Shown here: piece after piece, positions 1-6,085 of the stretch
Layout: every line of letters starts with the position of its first letter
Position numbering within the stretch: position 1 is the stretch's first letter
Assembly: GCA_910578605.1 (NCBI GenBank)
Contig: CAJTQG010000011.1
Location: 1 to 7,464, forward strand
Direction of reading: 5' to 3'
Source of the DNA: an uncultured Lachnospiraceae bacterium
GTDB taxonomy: Bacteria > Bacillota > Clostridia > Lachnospirales > Lachnospiraceae
Length of the DNA stretch: 7,464 nt
Program-made: the position numbers and the translations under genes
Notes under the pieces: generated by a model
What the model was told of the DNA's origin: nothing
Seen by the model: the letters and a program-made list of their open reading frames with translations, nothing else
The model's database searches: none

Positions 1-112
1 CTTTCACTTCCTCTTTTAATGCAAGATACCTCTGATTGAGTGTTTTCCTCTCGGCGGTCAGTTTTGCATACTCTGTTTTCCATGCCTTTGTCTCCACTGC
101 TTCTTGATTTCC
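1..112 (-). pseudogene. Relaxase-like C-terminal remnant, runs off the left edge
   Basis: In the minus frame from 112 down to the window edge there is no stop. The reading is rich in Lys and Glu and helical in character (for example WKTEYAKLTAERKTLNQRY, then LALKEEVK). From memory this resembles the C-terminal helical region of mobilisation relaxases carried by integrative elements of Clostridia; I could not run a search. A TGA stop lies just upstream at 113-115, and no start codon or ribosome-binding site belongs to this frame. The segment is therefore a broken piece, joined at about 100-112 to the resolvase remnant, which is read in a different frame. The open frame is directly seen. The family is a tentative assignment from composition and remembered similarity. 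It could instead be any coiled-coil protein tail continuing beyond the window. Confidence 0.45.
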
Positions 113-277
113 TCATAGTTTCTTCCGAGCCTGTCAACACTTTTTACATATAACATGTTTCCTTCCTTCAATTTTCTTAATAATTTTTTATACATCTGAC
201 GGTCAAAGTCTTTGCCGGATTGCTTATACATAGATATTTTTGCTTTCAATATTTATTTCTTCCATAGCAATGTGATG
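100..277 (-). pseudogene. Serine recombinase (resolvase) internal fragment, frameshifted
   Basis: This is a fragment of the catalytic domain of a small serine resolvase, an enzyme that recombines DNA at specific sites. Two frames are needed to read it. From about 277 to 227 the frame reads HHIAMEEINIESKNIYV and then hits TAA (224-226). From 225 to about 100 another frame continues KQSGKDFDRQMYKKLL, then LYVKSVDRLGRNYEEI. Family members usually read IFVDKQSGKDF across the join, so the sequence fits loss of two bases from the Asp codon at about 226. The DRLGRNYEEI block (residues near the end of the fragment) is the typical resolvase motif. The N-terminal segment with the catalytic serine and the whole DNA-binding C-terminus are absent. 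At the left end it passes directly into a relaxase-like frame. An open frame starting from TTG at 249 exists, but I do not consider it a functional gene. Confidence 0.72.
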
Positions 278-308
278 TGGTCACCTGTGATTATTTTACC
301 ACAGCAAA

Positions 309-350
309 AAGGTAATGAAACGTAATCCCCCATTTGTTTTTCATTACCTT
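309..350. repeat. Perfect 12-bp inverted repeat, 18-nt loop
   Basis: The arms AAGGTAATGAAA (309-320) and TTTCATTACCTT (339-350) are perfect complements around an 18-nt loop. Read on the minus strand, the hairpin is followed by a short U-rich tail (CCTTTTTGC), so it could be a weak terminator for minus-strand transcripts or the scar of a mobile element end. The stem is AT-rich, so its strength is doubtful. Confidence 0.45.
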
Positions 351-586
351 AATAAGCAACTAACTTTTTTCAATTTCTTTACTAGTCTAATACATTTCTT
401 GATTTCAGTTGCTGGATTATATATTGTTGTTATTCCATCGTTTCAAAGTAGGAAAGATTTTAGATATCTTCTGTCTTGCTATCCTCAGGGGTATCTCCCA
501 GCAATCTGGCTCTATCTTTTTTGGTATTCAAGTTACAATACTACAAAGACAAATAGAGGCAGAACAAGTAAAGCAAATAAAAGGTT

Positions 587-636
587 GGTAAAAAGACAAA
601 CTCCGATGAAAAATGGCACCAAATTTCATCGGAGTT
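587..636 (-). terminator. Rho-independent terminator after the kinase-GNAT gene
   Basis: A perfect 13-bp stem is formed by AACTCCGATGAAA and TTTCATCGGAGTT (plus positions 599-611 and 624-636) with a 12-nt loop. On the minus strand it is followed by the tail TGTCTTTTT. There is no T-run on the plus side, so it is oriented for minus-strand transcripts. It lies about 107 bp beyond the stop of the 743-1858 gene and probably ends that transcript. Confidence 0.78.
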
Positions 637-742
637 CTATATTTATGGCACAGTTTTGACACCACTGACAACTTTTTCACTGTTGCAAAGTTTCAAGTAG
701 CTTACAAAATAAAAAGTTACCATATCCCTTTTGTAGTCCTAT

Positions 743-1858
743 TTATAGCCCTAATTCTTTAACATACAATCGGTCCGTTCCATTCCCAAAATTAACAATA
801 TCTTTGAGATAATGATACCCATATTTTTCGTACAAACCAATATGTTCTGACGGGATATAGGTTCTACTAAAACCAGCTTCTTTTGCATATACATTTGCAA
901 AATTAATCAGCTTTTCACTAATTTTATGTCCACGATATTCTTCTGTCACAAACACACTTGAAATCCATGGATATATTTCAGGTAATGGATAATAATCCGC
1001 TTTCATGATAGAAGTCATTCCAACAATTTGACCATCCACCATTGCCACAAATACAGTTTCCCAATCGGTAAATTTCCATGCACGAAGCACCCATAAAATA
1101 TGCTCTTTTACTTCTTCCCAAGAAAAGTCTTCAACAAAACGAATGAGTTTGTCTGCCAAATCGGTATTTCTATCAACTTTTCTTATCTCTAATGCATCCA
1201 TGTTAAAATCTTTTTTAGCAAATCCAAACTGTCGTTCTACTTTTCTTACAGTATCCTCAATTGTACTATTTTCAGTTCTTTCTATCCACAAGTAGTTACT
1301 GCTCTTGATATCATGACATCTTTTTTCATTGAGAGTTTTTAAGGTTATATTACATGTCGCCTTTGCTTTTTCAACATCAGACGTACTGTAAATAAAATCA
1401 CGAAACCCTTGATGGTCGGAACGACCACAGTAATCCTCAATTAAATTTGATGGTTCTTTTATCAAAAACACTATTCGAGATGCTTCTGTATATTTTTCAG
1501 CTTCTTCCACTGTCAAATGACAGTCACACAATACAATTTTATTTTGTGAAAGACGAATCAAATCCAACAGTACAAAATCCAATTGTTCTCTTGTGTTATC
1601 AATCAGCCACTTTTTATATTCCTCTACAGTGCGCCCGAAAAACTCATCTGCATCTTTAAAAACTTTATTCATTGATGGCTGAAAAGTAGAATTAGAAATC
1701 TTTTGATGATAGGAAAACTGCTCATCAATATTATAAACCAATAAATTGTGTCGTTTAGCCAACTCCCGTGAAATTGTTGTCTTTCCGCCACAAGGTGTTC
1801 CGGTTATAAAATAAACATTTTTTAAATATTCTTTGATTACGTTATCTTGAAATATCAT
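743..1858 (-). CDS. P-loop kinase-like / GNAT acetyltransferase fusion protein
   Basis: This 371-residue soluble protein has two domains. Residues 15-212 look like a P-loop kinase: the Walker A loop GTPCGGKT (20-27), a hydrophobic strand ending in Asp (KIVLCD, 107-112) and a lid-like segment with YCGRSDHQ (143-150). Residues 222-371 look like a GNAT N-acetyltransferase: a beta strand VFVAMVDGQIVGMTSIM (269-285), the acetyl-CoA loop VTEEYRGHKIS (304-314) and the C-terminal GLYEKYGY motif (341-348). The acetyl-CoA loop is atypical, with Lys312 and Ser314 where small residues are usual (R-x-x-G-x-G/A). An internal Met220 at the domain border has no ribosome-binding site, so the product is one fused chain. 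The ATG at 1856-1858 is preceded by GGAGAG with 6-nt spacing. Upstream are a leader ORF and competing hairpins; downstream is a terminator, so it is a single-gene unit. Codon use is more AT-rich than in the str genes, which suggests acquisition. No signal peptide or membrane segment is seen. The substrate is unknown; antibiotic modification is an inference from the context. Confidence 0.85.
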   Translation of the reverse strand: MIFQDNVIKEYLKNVYFITGTPCGGKTTISRELAKRHNLLVYNIDEQFSYHQKISNSTFQPSMNKVFKDADEFFGRTVEEYKKWLIDNTREQLDFVLLDLIRLSQNKIVLCDCHLTVEEAEKYTEASRIVFLIKEPSNLIEDYCGRSDHQGFRDFIYSTSDVEKAKATCNITLKTLNEKRCHDIKSSNYLWIERTENSTIEDTVRKVERQFGFAKKDFNMDALEIRKVDRNTDLADKLIRFVEDFSWEEVKEHILWVLRAWKFTDWETVFVAMVDGQIVGMTSIMKADYYPLPEIYPWISSVFVTEEYRGHKISEKLINFANVYAKEAGFSRTYIPSEHIGLYEKYGYHYLKDIVNFGNGTDRLYVKELGL

Positions 1859-1860
1859 TA

Positions 1861-1932
1861 CATTCTCTCCGTTATTAAATAGTTTTTAGTATCCTGTTTG
1901 TACATAAAACTATTTGACACAGTTCTATGTAC
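1861..1932 (-). promoter_or_regulatory. Attenuator-like region with two mutually exclusive hairpins
   Basis: On the minus strand, GTACATAGAACT (1932-1921) can pair with AGTTTTATGTAC (1911-1900): 12 pairs including one G-U, with a 9-nt loop. The downstream arm overlaps AAATAGTTTT (1915-1906), which pairs perfectly over 10 bp with AAAACTATTT (1886-1877). The two hairpins share 1906-1911 and cannot form together. The second ends 6 nt before the ribosome-binding site GGAGAG (1865-1870). In addition AGAATG at 1866-1861, beside the start codon, is complementary to CATTCT inside the leader ORF (1958-1953). The first arm begins at the base directly after the leader stop. The pairings are seen in the sequence; the regulatory role is inferred from the layout of known resistance leaders. 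Confidence 0.6.
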
Positions 1933-1965
1933 TTAGATATTTCTTAATCGTAAGAATGCTACCAT
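1933..1965 (-). CDS. Ten-residue leader peptide with Arg-Leu-Arg motif
   Basis: A short ORF, MVAFLRLRNI followed by TAA, starts at ATG 1963-1965. It has a good ribosome-binding site, GAGGTGA, with six A residues between GAGGTG (1972-1977) and the start. It lies between a recognisable promoter and the hairpins in front of the kinase-GNAT gene, in the position of the leader peptides that control erm, cat and mef genes. Residues 6-8 are RLR, the same basic-x-basic motif at which macrolide-bound ribosomes stall in the ErmD leader (MTHSMRLR) and the mef(A) leader (MTASMRLR). A small hairpin (TTCTTA, CGAT, TAAGAA; 1941-1956) lies inside the ORF. The ORF is directly seen; translation and stalling are inferred. 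It could also be a chance ORF. Confidence 0.62.
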   Translation of the reverse strand: MVAFLRLRNI

Positions 1966-1999
1966 TTTTTTCACCTCATCTATATTCAAATTCTTTTTT

Positions 2000-2028
2000 A
2001 CCATACCATAATTTTCTCTCATTTACAA
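2000..2028 (-). promoter_or_regulatory. Promoter for leader peptide and kinase-GNAT gene
   Basis: On the minus strand, TTGTAA (2028-2023) is followed after 17 bp by TATGGT (2005-2000). Both boxes match the housekeeping consensus at four of six positions and the spacing is ideal. The predicted start at about 1993 leaves roughly 28 nt before the leader ATG. No better pair is seen between the tuf terminator and the leader. Confidence 0.6.
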
Positions 2029-2103
2029 TCATAAAAATACAGGGCATGACAACATTTGGAGCGACAATATAAGAAAAATCAGAGCAACAGCGATAAAATG
2101 GTT

Positions 2104-2164
2104 GGGGGTACAGACAAAGTCTCGGATTGGCGGCTTAACCAGTCCAACTTTTTGTCCGCACCCC
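2104..2164. repeat. 61-bp nested palindrome between tuf and the accessory gene
   Basis: The outer arms GGGGTACAGACAAAGT (2105-2120) and ACTTTTTGTCCGCACCCC (2147-2164) are complementary except for two purine changes, which become G-U pairs in a minus-strand RNA, and two extra bases. Nested inside, GGATTGG (2124-2130) and CCAGTCC (2139-2145) pair around an 8-nt loop. On the minus strand it is followed by CCATTTTATC. It could be a dispersed palindromic element, fused ends of a mobile element, or a second terminator for tuf. I do not recognise the family. Confidence 0.6.
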
Positions 2165-2251
2165 TCCCAAATAAAAATAGAGCCACAAGCCATTTTCATT
2201 GAAATATTGGCAGGTGAATTTTTTCTTTTGTTCTCTATTATTTTTAGACAT

Positions 2252-2291
2252 TAAGAAACCGCAACCCCTTGATTTCTCAAAGGATTGCGGT
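2252..2291 (-). terminator. Rho-independent terminator after tuf
   Basis: On the minus strand, ACCGCAATCCTTTG (2291-2278) pairs with CAAGGGGTTGCGGT (2271-2258) over 14 bp, including two G-U pairs, around a 6-nt loop. It is followed by the tail TTTCTT. It begins 33 bp after the tuf stop and ends the str transcript. Confidence 0.82.
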
Positions 2292-2324
2292 GCTTATTTT
2301 TATTATTTGGCTCTAATTACAAGA

Positions 2325-3518
2325 TTACTCGATGATCGTAGCAACCTTACCGGAACCTACTGTTCTACCACCCTCACGGATAGCGAAGCCTAAACCTTGC
2401 TCCATAGCGATTGGGTGAATCAACTCGATAGTCATCTCAACATTATCACCAGGCATGCACATCTCTGTACCATCTGGCAATGCACAAACACCAGTTACAT
2501 CAGTTGTTCTGAAGTAGAACTGTGGTCTGTAGTTATTGAAGAAAGGTGTATGACGTCCACCTTCGTCTTTTGTCAATACATAAACCTGAGCTGTAAATTT
2601 CTTATGGCATGTAACGCTGCCTGGTTTTGCGATAACCTGTCCTCTTTCGATATCTGTTCTCTGAACACCACGAAGAAGAGCACCGATATTATCACCAGCC
2701 TGAGCCTCATCCAATAATTTACGGAACATCTCGATACCTGTAACAACAGTCTTACGAACATCTTCCTTCACACCTAAGATTTCAACTTCATCATTTAAGT
2801 GCAATGTTCCTCTCTCTACTCTACCTGTAGCAACAGTACCACGACCTGTGATAGTGAATACGTCCTCTACTGGCATTAAGAATGGCTTGTCTGTATCTCT
2901 CTCTGGATCTGGAATCCACTTGTCAACCTCAGCCATCAACTCTAAAATCTTGTCGCCCCACTCGCTGCTTGGATCCTCTAATGCTTTCAAAGCAGAACCT
3001 TGAACGATAGGAGTGTCATCTCCTGGGAACTCATATTCATTTAACAAATCTCTGATGTCCATCTCTACTAATTCTAACAATTCAGGATCATCAACAGCAT
3101 CACACTTGTTCATAAATACTACGATGTAAGGTACACCTACCTGACGAGACAATAAGATATGCTCTTTTGTCTGAGCCATAACACCGTCTGTAGCAGCCAC
3201 AACTAAGATAGCTCCATCCATCTGAGCAGCACCAGTAATCATGTTCTTTACATAGTCAGCATGTCCTGGGCAGTCAACGTGTGCATAGTGACGAGCTTCT
3301 GTCTCGTACTCAACGTGAGCTGTAGAGATTGTGATACCTCTTTCTCTCTCCTCTGGAGCCTTATCAATGTTTTCAAATGCAACAGCTTCACCTGTTCCCA
3401 ATCTTATGTTAAGAGTCTTGGTGATAGCAGCTGTCAAAGTAGTTTTACCATGGTCAACGTGTCCAATGGTACCGATATTACAATGTGGTTTGTTTCTTTC
3501 AAACTTAGCTTTAGCCAT
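2325..3518 (-). CDS. tuf: Translation elongation factor Tu
   Basis: EF-Tu is the GTPase that carries aminoacyl-tRNA to the ribosomal A site in the cytoplasm. The 397 residues match the usual length. GTPase motifs are intact: GHVDHGKT (19-26), RGITI (60-64), DCPGH (82-86), NKCD (137-140) and a GSALKAL motif near 175, with the catalytic His in DCPGH. Domains II and III follow without interruption to the end. The ATG at 3516-3518 is preceded by AAGGAGG (3529-3535) at 10-nt spacing. It follows fusA after a 275-bp gap containing its own near-consensus promoter and no clear terminator, so it can be transcribed both alone and by read-through. A terminator lies just beyond the stop. Codon choice looks like that of a highly expressed gene. 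Confidence 0.99.
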   Translation of the reverse strand: MAKAKFERNKPHCNIGTIGHVDHGKTTLTAAITKTLNIRLGTGEAVAFENIDKAPEERERGITISTAHVEYETEARHYAHVDCPGHADYVKNMITGAAQMDGAILVVAATDGVMAQTKEHILLSRQVGVPYIVVFMNKCDAVDDPELLELVEMDIRDLLNEYEFPGDDTPIVQGSALKALEDPSSEWGDKILELMAEVDKWIPDPERDTDKPFLMPVEDVFTITGRGTVATGRVERGTLHLNDEVEILGVKEDVRKTVVTGIEMFRKLLDEAQAGDNIGALLRGVQRTDIERGQVIAKPGSVTCHKKFTAQVYVLTKDEGGRHTPFFNNYRPQFYFRTTDVTGVCALPDGTEMCMPGDNVEMTIELIHPIAMEQGLGFAIREGGRTVGSGKVATIIE

Positions 3519-3528
3519 TTTTATAAAT

Positions 3529-3577
3529 CCTCCTTAAAATAATCTACTATTTGTTTTGATTCGTGGCATTATTTTAA
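3529..3577 (-). promoter_or_regulatory. tuf 5' UTR: ribosome-binding site joined to an AT stem
   Basis: In the minus-strand leader, TTAAAATAAT (3577-3568) is perfectly complementary to ATTATTTTAA (3543-3534), and the last AA of the second arm is the start of the ribosome-binding site AAGGAGG (3535-3529). The stem has no G-C pairs and a 24-nt loop, so it is weak. It could modestly influence initiation, or be chance in AT-rich DNA. Confidence 0.35.
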
Positions 3578-3599
3578 ATTTTACCACAAGGCTAAATTG

Positions 3600-3628
3600 A
3601 TTATATTAGATAACCAATACAATTTCAA
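3600..3628 (-). promoter_or_regulatory. tuf promoter
   Basis: On the minus strand, TTGAAA (3628-3623) and a perfect TATAAT (3605-3600) are separated by exactly 17 bp. The predicted start near 3593 gives a 5' UTR of about 75 nt. This gives tuf a dose independent of the rpsL promoter. The rest of the fusA-tuf gap (3629-3793) is very AT-rich with no gene and no convincing terminator. Confidence 0.85.
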
Positions 3629-3793
3629 GCCTTAATTTCTATATTTTTCCCTATTTGTATGACTTTTTTTTACAGAAGCTGCCATATAGGAAAAACCATC
3701 CTAATATCATCTATCTATTTATAATCAATATAATCTATATAATTATATAATACACAATGAAATGCTTCTACACATACATAAAGGGGCTATCCA

Positions 3794-5914
3794 TTATTTA
3801 CCACTCTTGTTGGCAATAATCTTTTCCTGTACAGACTTTGGTACTGGCTCATATTTCTCAAAGAACATAGAGTAGTTACCACGTCCCTGGGTTGTAGAAC
3901 GAAGCTCTGTAGAATATCCAAACATCTCCGCCAATGGCACAAATGCTCTGACGATTTTACCGCCGCCTAAATCATCCATACCTTCAATCTGTCCACGCTT
4001 AGCGTTCAAGCTTCCGATAACATCACCCATATAATCTTCCGGCATAGTCACTTCTACCTTCATAATAGGCTCTAACAGCTGTGCGCCGCCCTTCTTCATA
4101 GCATCCTTAAATGCCATGGAACCAGCAATGTGGAATGCCATCTCAGATGAATCCACTTCATGGTAAGAACCATCATATACTGTAGCCATTACACCCAATA
4201 CAGGGAATCCTGCAAGAATACCTGCCTGAGCAGCTTCCTCGATACCCTCTCCAACTGCAGGAATGTATTCCTTAGGAATAGCACCACCCACAACCTCAGA
4301 TGCAAATTTGAAGGTCTCCTCGCCGTTTGGATCCATCGGCTCAAAGCGAACTTTACAGTGACCATACTGACCACGTCCACCGGACTGTTTTGCGTACTTG
4401 CTGTCCACTTCCACAGTCTGTGTAAATGTCTCCTTGTAGGCAACCTGAGGTGCACCTACATTGGCCTCCACCTTAAACTCCCGCAGCAATCTGTCTACGA
4501 TAATCTCCAAGTGAAGCTCACCCATACCTGCAATGATTGTCTGTCCTGTCTCATGATCCGTATGGGCACGGAAGGTAGGATCTTCTTCTGCCAATTTTGC
4601 TAAAGATTCACCTAATTTACCCTGATCCTGTTTTGTCTTAGGCTCAATTGCCAACTCAATAACCGGCTCTGGGAATTCCATAGATTCTAAAATAACAGGA
4701 TGCTGTTCATCACAGATAGTATCACCTGTTGTTGTCAGCTTAAATCCAACAGCGGCAGCAATATCACCGGAATAAACCTTATCTAATTCTTCTCTCTTGT
4801 TAGCATGCATCTGCAGGATACGTCCCACACGCTCCTTTTTGCCTTTTGTAGCATTTAATACATAGGAACCGGAGTTCAATGTACCAGAGTACACGCGGAA
4901 GAATGCTAATTTACCTACAAATGGGTCTGCCATAATTTTAAATGCCAAAGCGGAGAACGGTTCATCATCTGATGAATGTCTCACTACTTCATTTCCGTCA
5001 TCATCAATACCCTGAATATCAGGAATATCTGTAGGTGCCGGCATAAACTCTAAGATAGCATCCAATAATTTCTGCACACCTTTATTCTTATATGCGGAAC
5101 CACAACATACAGGAATTGCTGTACACTCGCAGGTTCCTTTTCTAAGACCAGCCTTCAGCTCGTCTGCAGAAGGCTCCTCGCCCTCTAAATACTGCATCAT
5201 CAAATCATCATCTAACTCGCAGATTTTCTCTACCAGTTCCTGATGATACAAATCCGCGTCATCCTTCATGTCCTCAGGAATCTCTGTAATGGTAATATCA
5301 TCACCCTTATCATCATTATAGATGTAAGCCTGCATTTCAAACAAATCGATAATACCTTTAAAATCATCTTCCTTGCCGATTGGCAGCTGAAGAACAATTG
5401 CATTTTTTCCTAATCTAGTCTTAATCTGGTCTACTGCATTAAAAAAGTCAGCGCCTAAAATGTCCATCTTATTGATGAATGCCATTCTAGGTACATTGTA
5501 GGTATCTGCCTGACGCCATACGTTCTCAGACTGAGGCTCTACACCGCCCTTAGCACAGAATACACCTACCGCACCATCCAATACACGCAGAGAACGCTCA
5601 ACTTCAACAGTAAAGTCAACGTGTCCCGGTGTATCAATAATGTTGATACGATGCTCTAATGCACCTGGCTTAACCTTTGTCTCCTGCTGCAATGTCCAGT
5701 GACATGTAGTAGCCGCAGATGTAATTGTGATACCTCTTTCCTGCTCCTGCTCCATCCAGTCCATGGTTGCAGTACCTTCATGAGTATCACCAATTTTATA
5801 ATTTACACCGGTATAATATAAGATACGCTCTGTCAATGTAGTTTTACCCGCATCGATATGAGCCATAATACCAATGTTTCTGGTTCTCTCTAATGGATAT
5901 TCTCTTCCAGCCAA
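3794..5914 (-). CDS. fusA: Translation elongation factor G
   Basis: EF-G is the GTPase that moves tRNAs and mRNA through the ribosome after each peptide bond and acts with RRF in recycling. The 706 residues are within the usual range. GTPase motifs are intact: AHIDAGKTT (18-26), RGITIT (60-65), DTPGH (94-98), NKMD (148-151) and GSA (272-274). The domain IV segment SGGRGQYGHC and the C-terminal region with TQGRGNYSMFFEKYEPVP follow. The start is a TTG (5912-5914): it gives the family N-terminus MAGREYPLERTRNIGI and has AAGGAGG 8 nt upstream, and no ATG fits. It lies 171 bp after rpsG and 275 bp before tuf. It is the fusidic acid target. It is the canonical translocase rather than a TetM-type protection protein, judging by operon position and sequence. 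Confidence 0.99.
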   Translation of the reverse strand: MAGREYPLERTRNIGIMAHIDAGKTTLTERILYYTGVNYKIGDTHEGTATMDWMEQEQERGITITSAATTCHWTLQQETKVKPGALEHRINIIDTPGHVDFTVEVERSLRVLDGAVGVFCAKGGVEPQSENVWRQADTYNVPRMAFINKMDILGADFFNAVDQIKTRLGKNAIVLQLPIGKEDDFKGIIDLFEMQAYIYNDDKGDDITITEIPEDMKDDADLYHQELVEKICELDDDLMMQYLEGEEPSADELKAGLRKGTCECTAIPVCCGSAYKNKGVQKLLDAILEFMPAPTDIPDIQGIDDDGNEVVRHSSDDEPFSALAFKIMADPFVGKLAFFRVYSGTLNSGSYVLNATKGKKERVGRILQMHANKREELDKVYSGDIAAAVGFKLTTTGDTICDEQHPVILESMEFPEPVIELAIEPKTKQDQGKLGESLAKLAEEDPTFRAHTDHETGQTIIAGMGELHLEIIVDRLLREFKVEANVGAPQVAYKETFTQTVEVDSKYAKQSGGRGQYGHCKVRFEPMDPNGEETFKFASEVVGGAIPKEYIPAVGEGIEEAAQAGILAGFPVLGVMATVYDGSYHEVDSSEMAFHIAGSMAFKDAMKKGGAQLLEPIMKVEVTMPEDYMGDVIGSLNAKRGQIEGMDDLGGGKIVRAFVPLAEMFGYSTELRSTTQGRGNYSMFFEKYEPVPKSVQEKIIANKSGK

Positions 5915-5929
5915 GATTTCTCCCTCCTT
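5915..5929 (-). promoter_or_regulatory. fusA ribosome-binding site fixing a TTG start
   Basis: On the minus strand AAGGAGG (5929-5923) is followed after 8 nt by TTG (5914-5912). No in-frame ATG or GTG lies at a usable distance, so the rare TTG start is well supported. Confidence 0.85.
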
Positions 5930-6009
5930 TATTTATTTTCTTCATTCATCTCATAGTCAAAAGCTGCATGACTTCAAATTCCGTTTTCCCTATTATTTCA
6001 TTCATATAT

Positions 6010-6040
6010 AATTATATGGAATCTAATTATATAGAATCAA
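6010..6040 (-). promoter_or_regulatory. Tandem TATAAT repeat, possible internal fusA promoter
   Basis: A 14-bp unit (AATTATATGGAATC, then AATTATATAGAATC) is repeated at 15-bp period (6010-6023 and 6025-6038). On the minus strand each copy contains TATAAT (6031-6026 and 6016-6011). TTGATT (6040-6035) lies 18 bp before the second TATAAT. This could be an internal promoter for fusA, but the -35 match is moderate and the region is AT-rich. Confidence 0.4.
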
Positions 6041-6085
6041 ACAAATACAAATAAATCTAGAACTTTACAAGTCGGCGCTTCATTA

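Larger units (their letters stand above)
278..742. other. Gene-free stretch between mobile remnant and accessory gene
   Basis: This AT-rich stretch holds two inverted repeats (309-350 and 599-636) and otherwise nothing I can support as a gene. The open frames on the plus strand (within 315-659) have no ribosome-binding site, overlap a terminator hairpin and match no family I recognise. Short coding-like readings exist on both strands but are interrupted by stops, so decayed mobile DNA is possible. I see no tRNA or other RNA gene. Confidence 0.6.

Noticed and set aside
315..659. Plus-strand open frames between the resolvase remnant and the accessory gene
   Set aside because: No ribosome-binding site, biased AT-rich composition, overlap with a minus-strand terminator, and no recognisable family. 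A faint resemblance of one reading to a resolvase helix (QRQIEAEQVKQIKG) was too weak to keep.
1914..1942. Plus-strand promoter with TTGACA at 1914-1919 and ATATTT about 17 bp later
   Set aside because: No plus-strand gene follows, the -10 is poor, and the bases belong to the minus-strand hairpin loop and arm.
2040..2168. Coding-like minus readings across the palindrome (for example GADKKLDWLSRQSETLSV)
   Set aside because: More than one frame looks equally coding-like, there is no start with a ribosome-binding site, and each frame soon meets a stop. A structured repeat explains it better than a gene.
3656..3793. Terminator between fusA and tuf
   Set aside because: Only short, weak stems are seen (such as TAGGA and TCCTA flanking a T-run within the loop), with no GC-rich stem followed by T residues. 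Read-through into tuf is assumed.
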